Origin: an uncultured Collinsella sp.
Lineage (GTDB): Bacteria > Actinomycetota > Coriobacteriia > Coriobacteriales > Coriobacteriaceae
DNA: 64,000 bases
Reading direction: 5' to 3'
Assembly (NCBI GenBank): GCA_900544135.1
Contig: UQTU01000003.1
Coordinates: 62,001 to 126,000, forward strand
This document shows, piece after piece, positions 1 to 8,700 of this stretch. The number at the start of each line of letters is the position of its first letter. Positions within the stretch are counted from its first letter, which is position 1. The notes under the pieces are model-generated. The model was not told where the DNA came from. It did not search any database and saw nothing but the letters and a program-made list of their open reading frames with translations. The position numbers and the translations under genes are program-made.

Positions 1-1032
1 ACGCATGCCGTGCTTTCCGAAGACGTGAATTTTAGGCACTTGTCGCTTGTGGTCATCGATGAGCAGCACCGGTTTGGCGTCGGTCAACGCAACGCCCTGC
101 GCGCGAAGGGCCCCGGTGCCGATCTGCTCGTTATGACGGCGACACCGATCCCGCGTACGCTGGCGCTTTCGGTCTACGGCGATCTGGACACGAGCATCAT
201 CCGCCATCGGCCCGTCCCTGGCGCTGGCGTGTCGACACGCGTGCTCACCGAGTCGAGCCGTGACCTCGCCTATGGAGCCATCCGCGAGGCGCATGAAAAG
301 GGTCAGCAGGCCTACGTGATTTGCCCGCTCGTGGAGCCGAATGACTCGGCCGATGAGTTGGAGGACGTGCCCGGTATCGCCCGCGACGACGAGGGCCGCG
401 TGACGGTCCCCGTGCCGCTGCACGATACGGCGACCGAGCTCGACCGACTGCGTCTGGCGTTGCCGGGGCTTGCCATCGAGCGCCTTCACGGCCGCATGCC
501 AGCGGGGGAGAAGGATCGGGTCATCGATGCCTTCAAGCGTGGCGAGATCGACGTGCTCGTCTCGACTACGGTGGTCGAGGTGGGCGTCGACGTGCCTAAC
601 GCCACCGTTATGGTCATCGAGAACGGCGAGCGCTTTGGCTTGGCGGCTCTGCACCAGCTGCGCGGCCGCGTGGGCCGTGGCAGCGTGTCGGGCACCTGCC
701 TGGTCATGACGCACTCCAAGGGCAACGGCGGCGCATCGGCGGCGCAAGATCGTCTGCAATCGCTCGAAAAGACCTCGGATGGCTTTACGCTCGCCCAGAT
801 GGACCTGCGCCTGCGCCATGAGGGCGAAATCCTGGGTTATCGCCAGCATGGTGGTGTGACCCTGCGCTTTGTCGACCTGGATGCCGACGAGGAACTGATC
901 GAGTGGGCCCATTTGGACGCGGTCGAGCTCTTGCGGTATGCTTGCACCCTTGACTCCGTGGCGACGCGCCCCCTGCGCGATGCGGTCGCCATGCGATATC
1001 GACACATTTTTAAGGAGGTCAGCGGAGGATGA
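1..1032 (+). CDS. recG: ATP-dependent DNA helicase RecG, C-terminal part (5' end outside window)
   Basis: RecG unwinds branched DNA and remodels stalled replication forks. The reading frame is open from base 1, so the N-terminal wedge domain and Walker A motif lie upstream of the window. The visible 343 residues contain the DEQHRFG box (motif II), TATPIPRT (motif III), then the C-terminal helicase domain with RLHGRMP, VEVGVDVPNAT and the QLRGRVGRG arginine-finger motif, ending in the usual RecG C-terminal helical region. The stop overlaps the rsmD start in an ATGA, so the two genes are probably translationally coupled. Identification is secure from the motif order. Confidence 0.96.
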   Translation, partial: THAVLSEDVNFRHLSLVVIDEQHRFGVGQRNALRAKGPGADLLVMTATPIPRTLALSVYGDLDTSIIRHRPVPGAGVSTRVLTESSRDLAYGAIREAHEKGQQAYVICPLVEPNDSADELEDVPGIARDDEGRVTVPVPLHDTATELDRLRLALPGLAIERLHGRMPAGEKDRVIDAFKRGEIDVLVSTTVVEVGVDVPNATVMVIENGERFGLAALHQLRGRVGRGSVSGTCLVMTHSKGNGGASAAQDRLQSLEKTSDGFTLAQMDLRLRHEGEILGYRQHGGVTLRFVDLDADEELIEWAHLDAVELLRYACTLDSVATRPLRDAVAMRYRHIFKEVSGG

Positions 1033-1685
1033 GAATCATCGGCGGCGAATGGCGCGGTCGTAAGATCGAGGAGCCCCGTGGTCGCGATGTCACCCGCCCC
1101 ACGACTGATCGCGTACGCGAGGCGTGCGCATCTATGGTCATGTCGGCATTCGACTTCGATCTGGACGAGGTCCGTGTGCTGGACGCCTTTGGCGGCTCCG
1201 GTGCCTTAGGGTTAGAGATGCTCTCTCGTGGGGCTCGCTCGCTCACGACGTTCGAGATCGATCGCAACGCCGCGCGGCTCATTACCAAGAATATCGAGTC
1301 GCTCTGCCGTGACCGTGCGCGTTGGCGCGTGGTCACGGGCGACATGCTGGCGAGTGCCTCGCGCGGTCGTGTACCGGGGGGTCCCTTTGATTTGGTCCTG
1401 CTCGACCCGCCCTATGCTTTTGGTGCCGAGCCGGTCGAGGAGCTGCTGCAGGACCTGGCCCAGCAGGGTTTGCTTGCACCTGGCGCTTTTGCCCTGTTTG
1501 AGCATGCCGCCGCCGATGCGGGCGCGCATCCGGCAGACTTTGAGACTGTACGTGAGAAGCGCTACGGTATTACCTCGGTCGACCTGCTCCGTTGGGTCGG
1601 CGATGACGACGGTGAGGGCGATAGTGCCGTCACCGATGCTGATAACAACGATGCCACGACGTTTCAGGAGGACGCCCATGAATGA
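1029..1685 (+). CDS. rsmD: 16S rRNA (guanine966-N2)-methyltransferase RsmD
   Basis: A Class I SAM methyltransferase of 218 aa that modifies G966 of 16S rRNA in the small ribosomal subunit. The N-terminus MRIIGGEWRGR is the family signature. The SAM-binding loop DAFGGSGALGLE is near residue 53 and the catalytic LLDPPY near residue 125. The last ~20 residues form an acidic tail not needed by the fold. A GGAGG ribosome binding site inside the end of recG precedes the ATG. The 3' end overlaps coaD by 8 bases. The recG-rsmD-coaD order is common in Gram-positive bacteria. Confidence 0.95.
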   Translation: MRIIGGEWRGRKIEEPRGRDVTRPTTDRVREACASMVMSAFDFDLDEVRVLDAFGGSGALGLEMLSRGARSLTTFEIDRNAARLITKNIESLCRDRARWRVVTGDMLASASRGRVPGGPFDLVLLDPPYAFGAEPVEELLQDLAQQGLLAPGAFALFEHAAADAGAHPADFETVREKRYGITSVDLLRWVGDDDGEGDSAVTDADNNDATTFQEDAHE

Positions 1686-2175
1686 CACCATCAACCGCGT
1701 GATCGTCCCGGGCACCTTTGATCCCATCACGTTTGGCCATATCGATGTGATCCGCCGCGCCCGACGCATCTTTCCCAGCGTGATCGTCGCTGTTGCCGAG
1801 TCGCAGGGTAAAAACGGTGTGGGCACCACGTTTATGCTCGATGAGCGCGTGGCGCTGGCCCGCGAGGCGCTCGGTGATATCGACGGCGTCGAGGTCCTGC
1901 CCTTTACCGGCCTCTTGGTCGACTTCGCTCGTGAGCAGGGGGCGGGGGCCGTGGTCAAGGGTCTGCGCGCCATGACCGACTTTGAGTATGAGCTGCAGCA
2001 GGCCGACCTTAACTATCGCCTGGATAGTGAGCTGGAGTCCATCTTTGTCATGAGTGCGCCGCAGTACGGCTATATCTCGAGCTCGGTCGTTCGCCAGATC
2101 GCCTCGCTCGGCAGTGACGTATCGACGTTTGTCCCGTCCAACGTGGTCGAAGCGCTCAAACATCGCTTTTCGTGA
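1678..2175 (+). CDS. coaD: Phosphopantetheine adenylyltransferase CoaD
   Basis: Catalyses 4'-phosphopantetheine + ATP to dephospho-CoA, the fourth step of coenzyme A synthesis. The protein has 165 aa, the normal family length. GTFDPITFGH near residues 11–20 is the nucleotidyltransferase T/HxGH motif, and YGYISSSVVR near the C-terminus is the ISSTxIR-like motif. The ATG at 1678 was chosen over longer frame extensions because it gives the canonical N-terminus and follows the CAGGAGGA binding site at 1666–1673. It overlaps rsmD by 8 bases. Confidence 0.96.
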   Translation: MNDTINRVIVPGTFDPITFGHIDVIRRARRIFPSVIVAVAESQGKNGVGTTFMLDERVALAREALGDIDGVEVLPFTGLLVDFAREQGAGAVVKGLRAMTDFEYELQQADLNYRLDSELESIFVMSAPQYGYISSSVVRQIASLGSDVSTFVPSNVVEALKHRFS

Positions 2176-2243
2176 CGTTTCTTATTGCCTGGTGGCATGT
2201 GGTAAACTAGCACGATGATATGTTACCTATGAAAGGAGACCGG

Positions 2244-2741
2244 ATGCCGGGCGAGAATTTTCCTGGCGATAGGATCGTCAGCTTGGTCGATGAGCTCGAA
2301 GGGCTGATCGAGGAAGCCAAGCCGCCTTTCGGCAAGAACGCTCAGTTCAAGGTCATCGACGCCGACGTGTTCTTCAACATCCTCGACGAGATCCGCATGA
2401 GCTATCCCGAGGAGTGGCAGAAGTCCCGCCGTATCCTTAAGGAGCGCGAGGAGCTTATGGCTTCCGCCGCCGCTCAGGCCGATTCCATCATCGCCGACGC
2501 TCAGCAGCAGGCCCTCACCATTGCCGGTGAGCAGGAGATCGTCCGCCTTGCGCAGCAGCAGGCCGACGACATCCGCGATCGTGCCCAGCAGTACGAGCGC
2601 GAGACGCGTTATGCTGCCGAGGACTACGCAGAGCAGGTCTTTACGCACCTGGAGGAGAACCTCAAGAGCCTGACCGGCACCGTTACCCGTTGCCGTCAGC
2701 AGCTCAACGAGGGTGCCGCCCAGCAGAATGGTCAGTGGTAA
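2244..2741 (+). CDS. Coiled-coil protein, positional match to actinobacterial SepIVA/DivIVA-like protein
   Basis: A 165-residue soluble protein. Residues ~10–60 are globular and contain IVSLVDELEGLIEEA. Residues ~65–160 are a long Ala/Gln/Glu-rich helix with no membrane segment, predicted to be a coiled coil resembling ATP synthase b or DivIVA helices. The ATG at 2244 is chosen because the AAAGGAG at 2232–2238 sits just before it; a start at 2220 or 2229 would place the binding site inside the gene. The stop overlaps the next start (TAATG). In Mycobacterium the gene before yceD-rnc encodes SepIVA, a septal DivIVA-like factor, so a cell-division role is plausible. That is inference from position and coiled coil only. 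Confidence 0.7.
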   Translation: MPGENFPGDRIVSLVDELEGLIEEAKPPFGKNAQFKVIDADVFFNILDEIRMSYPEEWQKSRRILKEREELMASAAAQADSIIADAQQQALTIAGEQEIVRLAQQQADDIRDRAQQYERETRYAAEDYAEQVFTHLEENLKSLTGTVTRCRQQLNEGAAQQNGQW

Positions 2742-3295
2742 TGGCTGAGTTCCCGAGCGTTACCGTCGATCTTTCCGAGCAGCTCGAGTTTCCTGGAGAT
2801 TCGTATCCGCTGACCGGTAAGGTCGATGTCGCCACCTACACGGTGGGCGAGAAGGGGTACCAGCTACAGGACGGCATCGACTACGACGTTGTCTTTACCA
2901 ATGCCGGTACCGGTGTCTTGCTCACGGGCATGGTTCGCGCGCACGCCACCGGCGAGTGCGACCGTTGCCTGGAGCCCGCCTCGTTTGATATCGCCGGCGA
3001 GATCGAGGAGTTCTACCTCTTTGAGGAGCCCGAGGATCCCGAGGCCTACGAGGACAGCTACGAGCTCCTGGGTGAGGACCGTATCGTTGATCTGGGTGAG
3101 CCTATCAATGACGCGGTCGTTATGGACACGCCGTTTGTGGTGCTCTGCAAGCCCGATTGCCGTGGTCTGTGCCCCACATGCGGTTGCAATCTCAACGTCG
3201 AGCAATGCGATTGCGCCGCCCAGGCAGAGGCAGAATGGGCCGCTGCCACGGAAAATCCATTTGCAGCATTGAAGAATCTCAAGCTTGATGAGTAA
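2741..3295 (+). CDS. yceD: YceD/DUF177 family protein
   Basis: A 184-aa DUF177 protein. The family is linked to 23S rRNA accumulation and nearly always precedes rpmF, as here. The C-terminal third contains the zinc-type cysteine cluster CKPDCRGLCPTCGCNL typical of the long form of the family. An earlier cysteine pair (CDRC) is near residue 72. The ATG at 2741 overlaps the preceding stop by one base, so a longer upstream extension is rejected. The exact biochemical activity is unknown in the family. Confidence 0.88.
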   Translation: MAEFPSVTVDLSEQLEFPGDSYPLTGKVDVATYTVGEKGYQLQDGIDYDVVFTNAGTGVLLTGMVRAHATGECDRCLEPASFDIAGEIEEFYLFEEPEDPEAYEDSYELLGEDRIVDLGEPINDAVVMDTPFVVLCKPDCRGLCPTCGCNLNVEQCDCAAQAEAEWAAATENPFAALKNLKLDE

Positions 3296-3359
3296 AACTG
3301 TGGTAGTATCGCTACTTGCGCGTAATCGCCACACTGGATAGTTCATAAGGAAGGTCACT

Positions 3360-3539
3360 ATGCCCGTACCTAAACAAAAGCAGGGTCGTATCCGCACTCA
3401 CACCCGTCGTTCCGCCAACATGAAGATCTCGGCTGCGACTCAGTCCACGTGCCCCCGTTGCGGTGCTGTCAAGCTCCCGCATCACGTGTGCCCCAGCTGC
3501 GGTTTCTACAAGGACCGCGAGGTTATCGTTACCGAGTAA
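3360..3539 (+). CDS. rpmF: 50S ribosomal protein L32
   Basis: A 59-aa ribosomal protein, easy to miss because of its size. It starts MPVPKQKQGR and carries the HTRRSAN basic segment and a four-cysteine zinc ribbon (CPRCG…CPSCGFYKDR), the zinc form of L32. AAGGAAGG at 3348–3355 provides the ribosome binding site. It lies between yceD and plsX, the classic yceD-rpmF-plsX order that ties ribosome and lipid synthesis together. Confidence 0.97.
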   Translation: MPVPKQKQGRIRTHTRRSANMKISAATQSTCPRCGAVKLPHHVCPSCGFYKDREVIVTE

Positions 3540-3579
3540 CGGTATACTCTGGATGCGATGCCGTTCCAAATGGAACCAC

Positions 3580-3609
3580 AATGGCCGGCTCAATGAGTCG
3601 GCCATTTTT
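3580..3609 (+). terminator. Hairpin with T-run between rpmF and plsX
   Basis: An 11-bp stem (AATGGCCGGCT / AGTCGGCCATT, one G·U pair) with a five-base loop is followed by TTTTTG. It has the form of an intrinsic terminator. It lies only 19 bases before the plsX start, so it may act as an attenuator that lowers plsX expression relative to rpmF. Confidence 0.75.
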
Positions 3610-3627
3610 GTATAAGGAGCATGTATT

Positions 3628-4647
3628 ATGAGTAACGTTCGCGTTTGTGTAGACGTTGTGGGCGGAGACGAGAAACCTCAGGTTGTTCTTGATGGTATCG
3701 AGGCTGCGCTTGCCGCCGATCCCGATATCGAGGTCTTGGCAGCTGGTCCCGCCGAAATCGTCAATCCCTTTGCAGCTTCCCATGCACGTGTTGAGGCCCT
3801 TGAGGCGCCTGACGTTATCGCCATGGATGACGATCCCATTCGCGCCGTGATGACCAAGCGTAAGTCGTCGATCGTGCTTTCTTGCCGCGCCATTAAGAAG
3901 GGCAACGCGGATGCGTTCTTCTCCGCCGGCTCCACCGGTGCCATGACCGCCGCCGCCACCGCCTATGTGACGCCGTTTAGGTATCAGGCCGAAGGCAAGA
4001 AGCAGCCGGTGCGCCCCTGTCTGACCAATGCGCTGCCCAATCGCGCCGGCGGTCTGACGGTGCTGTGCGACATGGGTGCCAACCCCGATGTGGAGGTCGA
4101 TGACATGGTGCGTTTTGCCCAGATGGGTAGCGCCTATGCCCGCGTCGTCCTGGGCATCGAGCATCCTCGCGTGGGCCTGCTTGCCAACGGCACCGAGGAT
4201 GAGAAGGGCTCCAACTTTACCAAGGCCTGTTTCCCTGCTATGAAGGCCGCCGTTCCCGGCTTTGTTGGTAACTGCGAGGGCACCGACCTCACCTCAGGTA
4301 ACTTCGATGTCGTCGTTGCCGATGGCATGTCGGGTAATATCGCTCTCAAAGCTACCGAGGGCGCTGCCAAGTTTTTGCTGCAGGAGCTCAAGGGCGCCTT
4401 TATGGCCTCGCTCGGCACCAAGATCGCCGCGCTGCTCATTAAAAAGCAGATGCGCGAGATTAAGGCCAAGCTCTCTGGCGACGCCAAGGGCGGCGCGATT
4501 CTTCTGGGCCTGCGCGGCGTGGTCCTGATCGGCCATGGCGCCACCTCAGTCGAGGCTGTCAAAAACGGTACGCTCGCGGCGGCCGAAGCCGTGCGCGCCG
4601 GGCTGGTTGAGAATGTCGCCAACTCTATGGACGGTATCGTTTTATAA
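3628..4647 (+). CDS. plsX: Phosphate acyltransferase PlsX
   Basis: Converts acyl-ACP to acyl-phosphate, the acyl donor for PlsY in phosphatidic acid synthesis. It acts peripherally at the membrane. The 339-aa length is normal. The N-terminal VDVVGGDEKP matches the family DxxGGDxAP box (here V replaces the usual M). SAGSTGA near residue 100 and GNCEGTDL near residue 216 are the conserved substrate-site motifs. AAGGAG precedes the ATG. acpP, which supplies its substrate carrier, is the next gene. Confidence 0.96.
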   Translation: MSNVRVCVDVVGGDEKPQVVLDGIEAALAADPDIEVLAAGPAEIVNPFAASHARVEALEAPDVIAMDDDPIRAVMTKRKSSIVLSCRAIKKGNADAFFSAGSTGAMTAAATAYVTPFRYQAEGKKQPVRPCLTNALPNRAGGLTVLCDMGANPDVEVDDMVRFAQMGSAYARVVLGIEHPRVGLLANGTEDEKGSNFTKACFPAMKAAVPGFVGNCEGTDLTSGNFDVVVADGMSGNIALKATEGAAKFLLQELKGAFMASLGTKIAALLIKKQMREIKAKLSGDAKGGAILLGLRGVVLIGHGATSVEAVKNGTLAAAEAVRAGLVENVANSMDGIVL

Positions 4648-4714
4648 GAGCGAGTTAGGGCGCTGTTATGTGCTTCGCGGCGCACGTCGTGGGGTAGAAT
4701 CAGAACCGTGTCTT

Positions 4715-4734
4715 GGTACCGCCCGGGCGGTACC
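4715..4734. promoter_or_regulatory. Perfect 20-bp palindrome between plsX and acpP
   Basis: GGTACCGCCC is followed directly by its exact reverse complement GGGCGGTACC, then by ATTCTTTT. The zero-length spacer makes this a poor RNA hairpin (the loop must open the centre), but as DNA it is an ideal dimer site. It could be a weak terminator or an operator 38 bases before the acpP start. No regulator is known from the sequence. Confidence 0.5.
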
Positions 4735-4771
4735 ATTCTTTTGGTATTCATGCACTATGAGAGGAAGCGCT

Positions 4772-5014
4772 ATGGACCGCTCCGAAATCTTCGACAAGAT
4801 CGCCGAGGTCGCTGCTGACGTTCTGGGCGTCGATGTTGCCGAAATTAGCGAGGAGACCACCTTTGACGACCTCGATGCCAACTCGCTCGAGCGCCTGCAG
4901 CTGGTTACGGCTATCGAGGACGAGTTCAACCTCGAGATCGATGACGAGACTCTGCTCTCGCTCAACTCTGTCGCCGACGCCGTCGACGCTATCGAAGCTG
5001 CCAAGGAGGCCTAA
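4772..5014 (+). CDS. acpP: Acyl carrier protein
   Basis: An 80-aa acidic four-helix carrier that holds growing fatty acyl chains on a phosphopantetheine arm. The ATG at 4772 follows GAGAGGAAGCGCT and gives the standard N-terminus. The modification site reads DANSLERLQL: the serine is present but the residue before it is Asn instead of the near-universal Asp of the DSL motif. The plsX-acpP-rnc order supports a primary fatty-acid ACP. Downstream, AAGGAGG inside its 3' end serves rnc. Confidence 0.93.
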   Translation: MDRSEIFDKIAEVAADVLGVDVAEISEETTFDDLDANSLERLQLVTAIEDEFNLEIDDETLLSLNSVADAVDAIEAAKEA

Positions 5015-5017
5015 GTC

Positions 5018-5743
5018 TTGGCTTTATCCGAACGACTTACGCGCGCCCAGGAAATCTTGGGCCACGAGTTCAACAATAAGGTGCTGCTGCGCGCGGCGCT
5101 TACGCATCCCTCGGCAGTCGAGGGCCAGCCGGTTTCTGCCAGCTATGAGCGCCTTGAGTTCTTGGGCGATTCCATTTTGGGCGCTGTGGTCGCACGCTCC
5201 CTGTTTGAGTCCTATCCGGAGTTTGACGAGGGCAAGCTCACGCGCCTGAAGGTGTCGCTTGTCTCGGGCGCTACGCTGTCCGAGGTTTCTCACGAGCTGG
5301 GCATTGACGACATCATCATCTTTGGTGCCTCCGAGACCGGTACCGGTGCGCGCGGCCTGCATTCGGCCCTCGAGAACGTCTATGAGTCGCTCGTGGGCGC
5401 GCTGTACCTGGATGCCGGCTGGGATACGGCGGCGGAGTTCATTCACCGTACGCTTAAGCCGCACCTGGCCACCGAGCGTGCCGAGCACCCCGCGAACCCC
5501 AAGTCGTTTTTGCAGGAGTGTGTGCAAGCCGACGGTCACGAACCTCCGGCGTACAAGCTCGTTGGCTCCGAGGGCCCGGCGCATGCGCCCACCTTTACCG
5601 CTGTGGTTTTGATCGATGGTATTCGCCAGGGTCGCGGCTCCGGTTCCTCTAAGAAGGAAGCCGAGGGAGCCGCCGCGCTTGAGGCGCTCGACCGTATGGG
5701 TTACACCACCAACGGCGTGATTCTCAATAAGAAGCACGTGTAA
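5018..5743 (+). CDS. rnc: Ribonuclease III
   Basis: A dsRNA endonuclease for rRNA and mRNA processing, 241 aa. The catalytic signature ERLEFLGDSILG lies near residues 43–54, and the second acidic patch (ENVYESLVGALYLD) lies near residues 118–131. A C-terminal dsRNA-binding domain follows, with GRGSGSSKKEAEGAAA. The start is TTG at 5018, 9–10 bases after AAGGAGG (5002–5008); no ATG in frame would keep the conserved N-terminus. It is followed 10 bases later by smc. Confidence 0.95.
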   Translation: MALSERLTRAQEILGHEFNNKVLLRAALTHPSAVEGQPVSASYERLEFLGDSILGAVVARSLFESYPEFDEGKLTRLKVSLVSGATLSEVSHELGIDDIIIFGASETGTGARGLHSALENVYESLVGALYLDAGWDTAAEFIHRTLKPHLATERAEHPANPKSFLQECVQADGHEPPAYKLVGSEGPAHAPTFTAVVLIDGIRQGRGSGSSKKEAEGAAALEALDRMGYTTNGVILNKKHV

Positions 5744-5753
5744 GCGAGGAACC

Positions 5754-8700
5754 GTGTATCTCAAGTCCCTCACGCTCAAAGGGTTCAAGTCGTTTGCCGA
5801 CCGCGCCCATATGACGTTTGAGCCGGGCCTGACCGTCATCGTCGGTCCCAACGGCTCGGGAAAATCGAACATCTCCGACTCCATCCTGTGGGTCCTGGGC
5901 GAGCAGAGCGCCAAGCAGTTGCGCGGCCAGGCCATGGAGGATGTCATCTTCTCGGGCTCGTCAGCGCGCAAGCCGGTGGGTGTCGCCGAGGTCACGCTTG
6001 TGCTCGATAACTCGGACCATATGCTGCCCGTCGATTTTGACGAGGTCGCCATCACCCGTCGTATGTATCGCTCGGGCGAAAGCGAGTACCTCATCAACTC
6101 GAGCCCGTGCCGCCTGATGGACATTCAGGACATCTTGCACGATTCGGGCCTGGGCAAGGATACGCATTCCATCATCAGCCAGGGCAAGCTCGACGCCATT
6201 TTGCAGAGCCGCCCCGAGGAGCGCCGCGCCCTCATCGAGGAGGCCGCCGGCATCTCCAAGCACAAGCGCCGCAAGGAGCGTGCGCTCAAAAAGATTAAGT
6301 CGATGGACGAGCACCTGACGCGTGCCCGCGACATCAATAAGGAAATCGCCCGTCAGCTGCGACCGCTGGAGCGTCAGGTCGATCGTGCGCGCAAGTACAA
6401 AGAGTTGTCCTCGCGCGCGAACGAGCTTACGCAGATGCTGGCTGTCGACGAGCTGCGTTCGCTGCAGTCGCAGTGGAACGACCTGGAGAGCCGCTCCAAG
6501 GAAGGTGCCGCCGAGCTGGAGCTTGCGCAGTACCGCATGGGCGAAAAGGAGCGCGAGCTCGAGAAGCTCCAGGTCATGCTCGAGGAAAAGGGCCTGTTTG
6601 TGGGCGATCTGGGCGAGCAGCGCCGCCATATGCAAGATGTGGTCGGCCGCATTAACTCCGACATGCGCCTGCTCGAGGAAAAGGGCCACAACATGGTGTC
6701 GCGCCTGTCTGACATGCGCGGGCAGATTTCGAGCTCCGAGCATCAGCGTCGTCGCGTGGTCGAGGAGCTCGAGGACGCGCGTGCGCAGCTTGAGGAAGTG
6801 ACCGGCGCGCACATGCAGGCCCAGGAGGACGTTGACGCCGCTGGTCCTGCCGCCGCAGAGCTCCACGAGCGGCGCGTGGCGCTCGACAATCAGATTTCGC
6901 AGCTTACGCGTGAGCAACGCGATGTGCAGCGCGTGGCCGACAACGCCGCGCTCGAGCTCGCCAAGGTGAAGGACTCGCTGAGCAATGCCGAGGTCGAGGA
7001 CAACATGTATGCCTCGCGCCTGGAGCAGATTGACGAGCAGCTCGAGGAGGTCACGGCCTCGCTCGAGAGCCGTCGCAACCGCGCAGAGGAGCTTGAGGGT
7101 GCTCTTGAGGAAGCGCGCCAGGCCCAGGCCGATGCGCGTGAGGCCACCGAGGTCGCCCGTGCAGCCCTGAAGGACTTGCGTAATCGTGAGAGTGAGGCGC
7201 GCAACAAGCTGTCCGAGGTGCGCTCGGAGCTTGCCAGCCAAAAGAAACTCGATGCCCGCATGGCCGACAGCTCGCCGCTCGTGAGCCGTCTGGTGGGTGC
7301 GCTGGGCGACGATGTCTTGGGTCGTCTGGGCGACGTGCTGGAGGCCCCGCGCGAGCTTGAGGGGCTGGTTGAGCAATTGCTCGCCGGCGATATCGATGCG
7401 CTGCTGTTTGATGACGCCGCCACGCTTGAGCGTGCCGGTCGTGCGGCTCTGGACCAAAAGAAGGCCTCGGGCGAAGCACTGCTGGTGACGCGCGGCGTGA
7501 GCGGCTCTACCGCCGCTGAGGGCGCTGCCGGTACCCGCCTGGTTGATCGTCTGTCCGTGCGTGCAGGCTACGGACCCGTCGTCGAGGCGCTGCTCGGCGG
7601 CTATTACGTGGTCGATGACTTGGCTGCCGCGCTGGCTGCGCCTGTCGTTGACGGTGTGACCTATGTGACTCCCGATGGCGCCCGCGTAAGCTGTGGCGGC
7701 CTGGTGCGTGTGGGCCTCGATGCCGGCGAGGCGTCGGGTGCTCTGGAGCGTAAGCGTCGCATTCGCGAGCTGGAGGGGCTTGAGCCCGATCTGGCTGCCG
7801 TGTTTGAGCATGTGTCGGATCAGGTCGTCGAGGCCAACGTTGCCGTCGAGGAGGCCCGTGCCGCCGAGGGCGATGCCGCCGGTGAGATCGCCCGTCTTGA
7901 GGGCGAGCGCCGCTCGCTGCTCTCCGAGATCGGCCGCTTGGAGCAAAGCGCCAACAATGCCGAGGTCGAGCGCGTGCGCATCTCCAAGCGCCGCGAGCAG
8001 GCTGCCGAGGCCGTTCGTGCCGCGCGCCCGCGCGTTGACGAGCTCACCCGTTCGCGTGACGAGGCGCGTGCACAGGCAAGCGACCTGGGTCTCCAGATTG
8101 CCGAGGCCAACGATGAGCTCGATCGCGTTCGCCGTGACGATTCCGAGGCCGCCGGTAAGCTCGCCGATGCCAAGGTGCGCCTGGCCCAGACGAGCGAGCG
8201 CCTGCGTTCGCTGAAGGGCCGCGTGCCCGACCTTGAGCATCGTCTTGAGGGCATCGACCGTCGTATCCGCGGAACACGCCAGGCTTCGCGCTCGCTCGAG
8301 CTGCTGCGCCTGCGCGTCGACCCCATGCACGAACGCTATTCTGCCCTGTTGGAACGCGCGTCGGATTGGGCAGCGCGCCTGCGTGACCAGGCCTCTCTGG
8401 AGGAGGCGGACTCCGCTTCGCTCAAGAAGACCATCGAGGATGCCAAGGCAGAGGTTGCCCGCGCTAAGGAGCGAGTCGATACCGCCTCCGCCGCGCAAAA
8501 CGAGTTCAAGGTCGCGCGTGGCAAGCTCGAGGTGCAGGTAGAGGCCGCCATTAAGGCCATTACCGCCGATGGCACCACGGTACTCGAGGAAGCGCTCATG
8601 CTTCCGGCGCCCACGGACCGCGATGCCGCCGAGCGCGAACTCAACCAGCTTGTGCGCCAGATCAACAACCTGGGCCCTGTGAACCAAGTTGCCATGGAGG

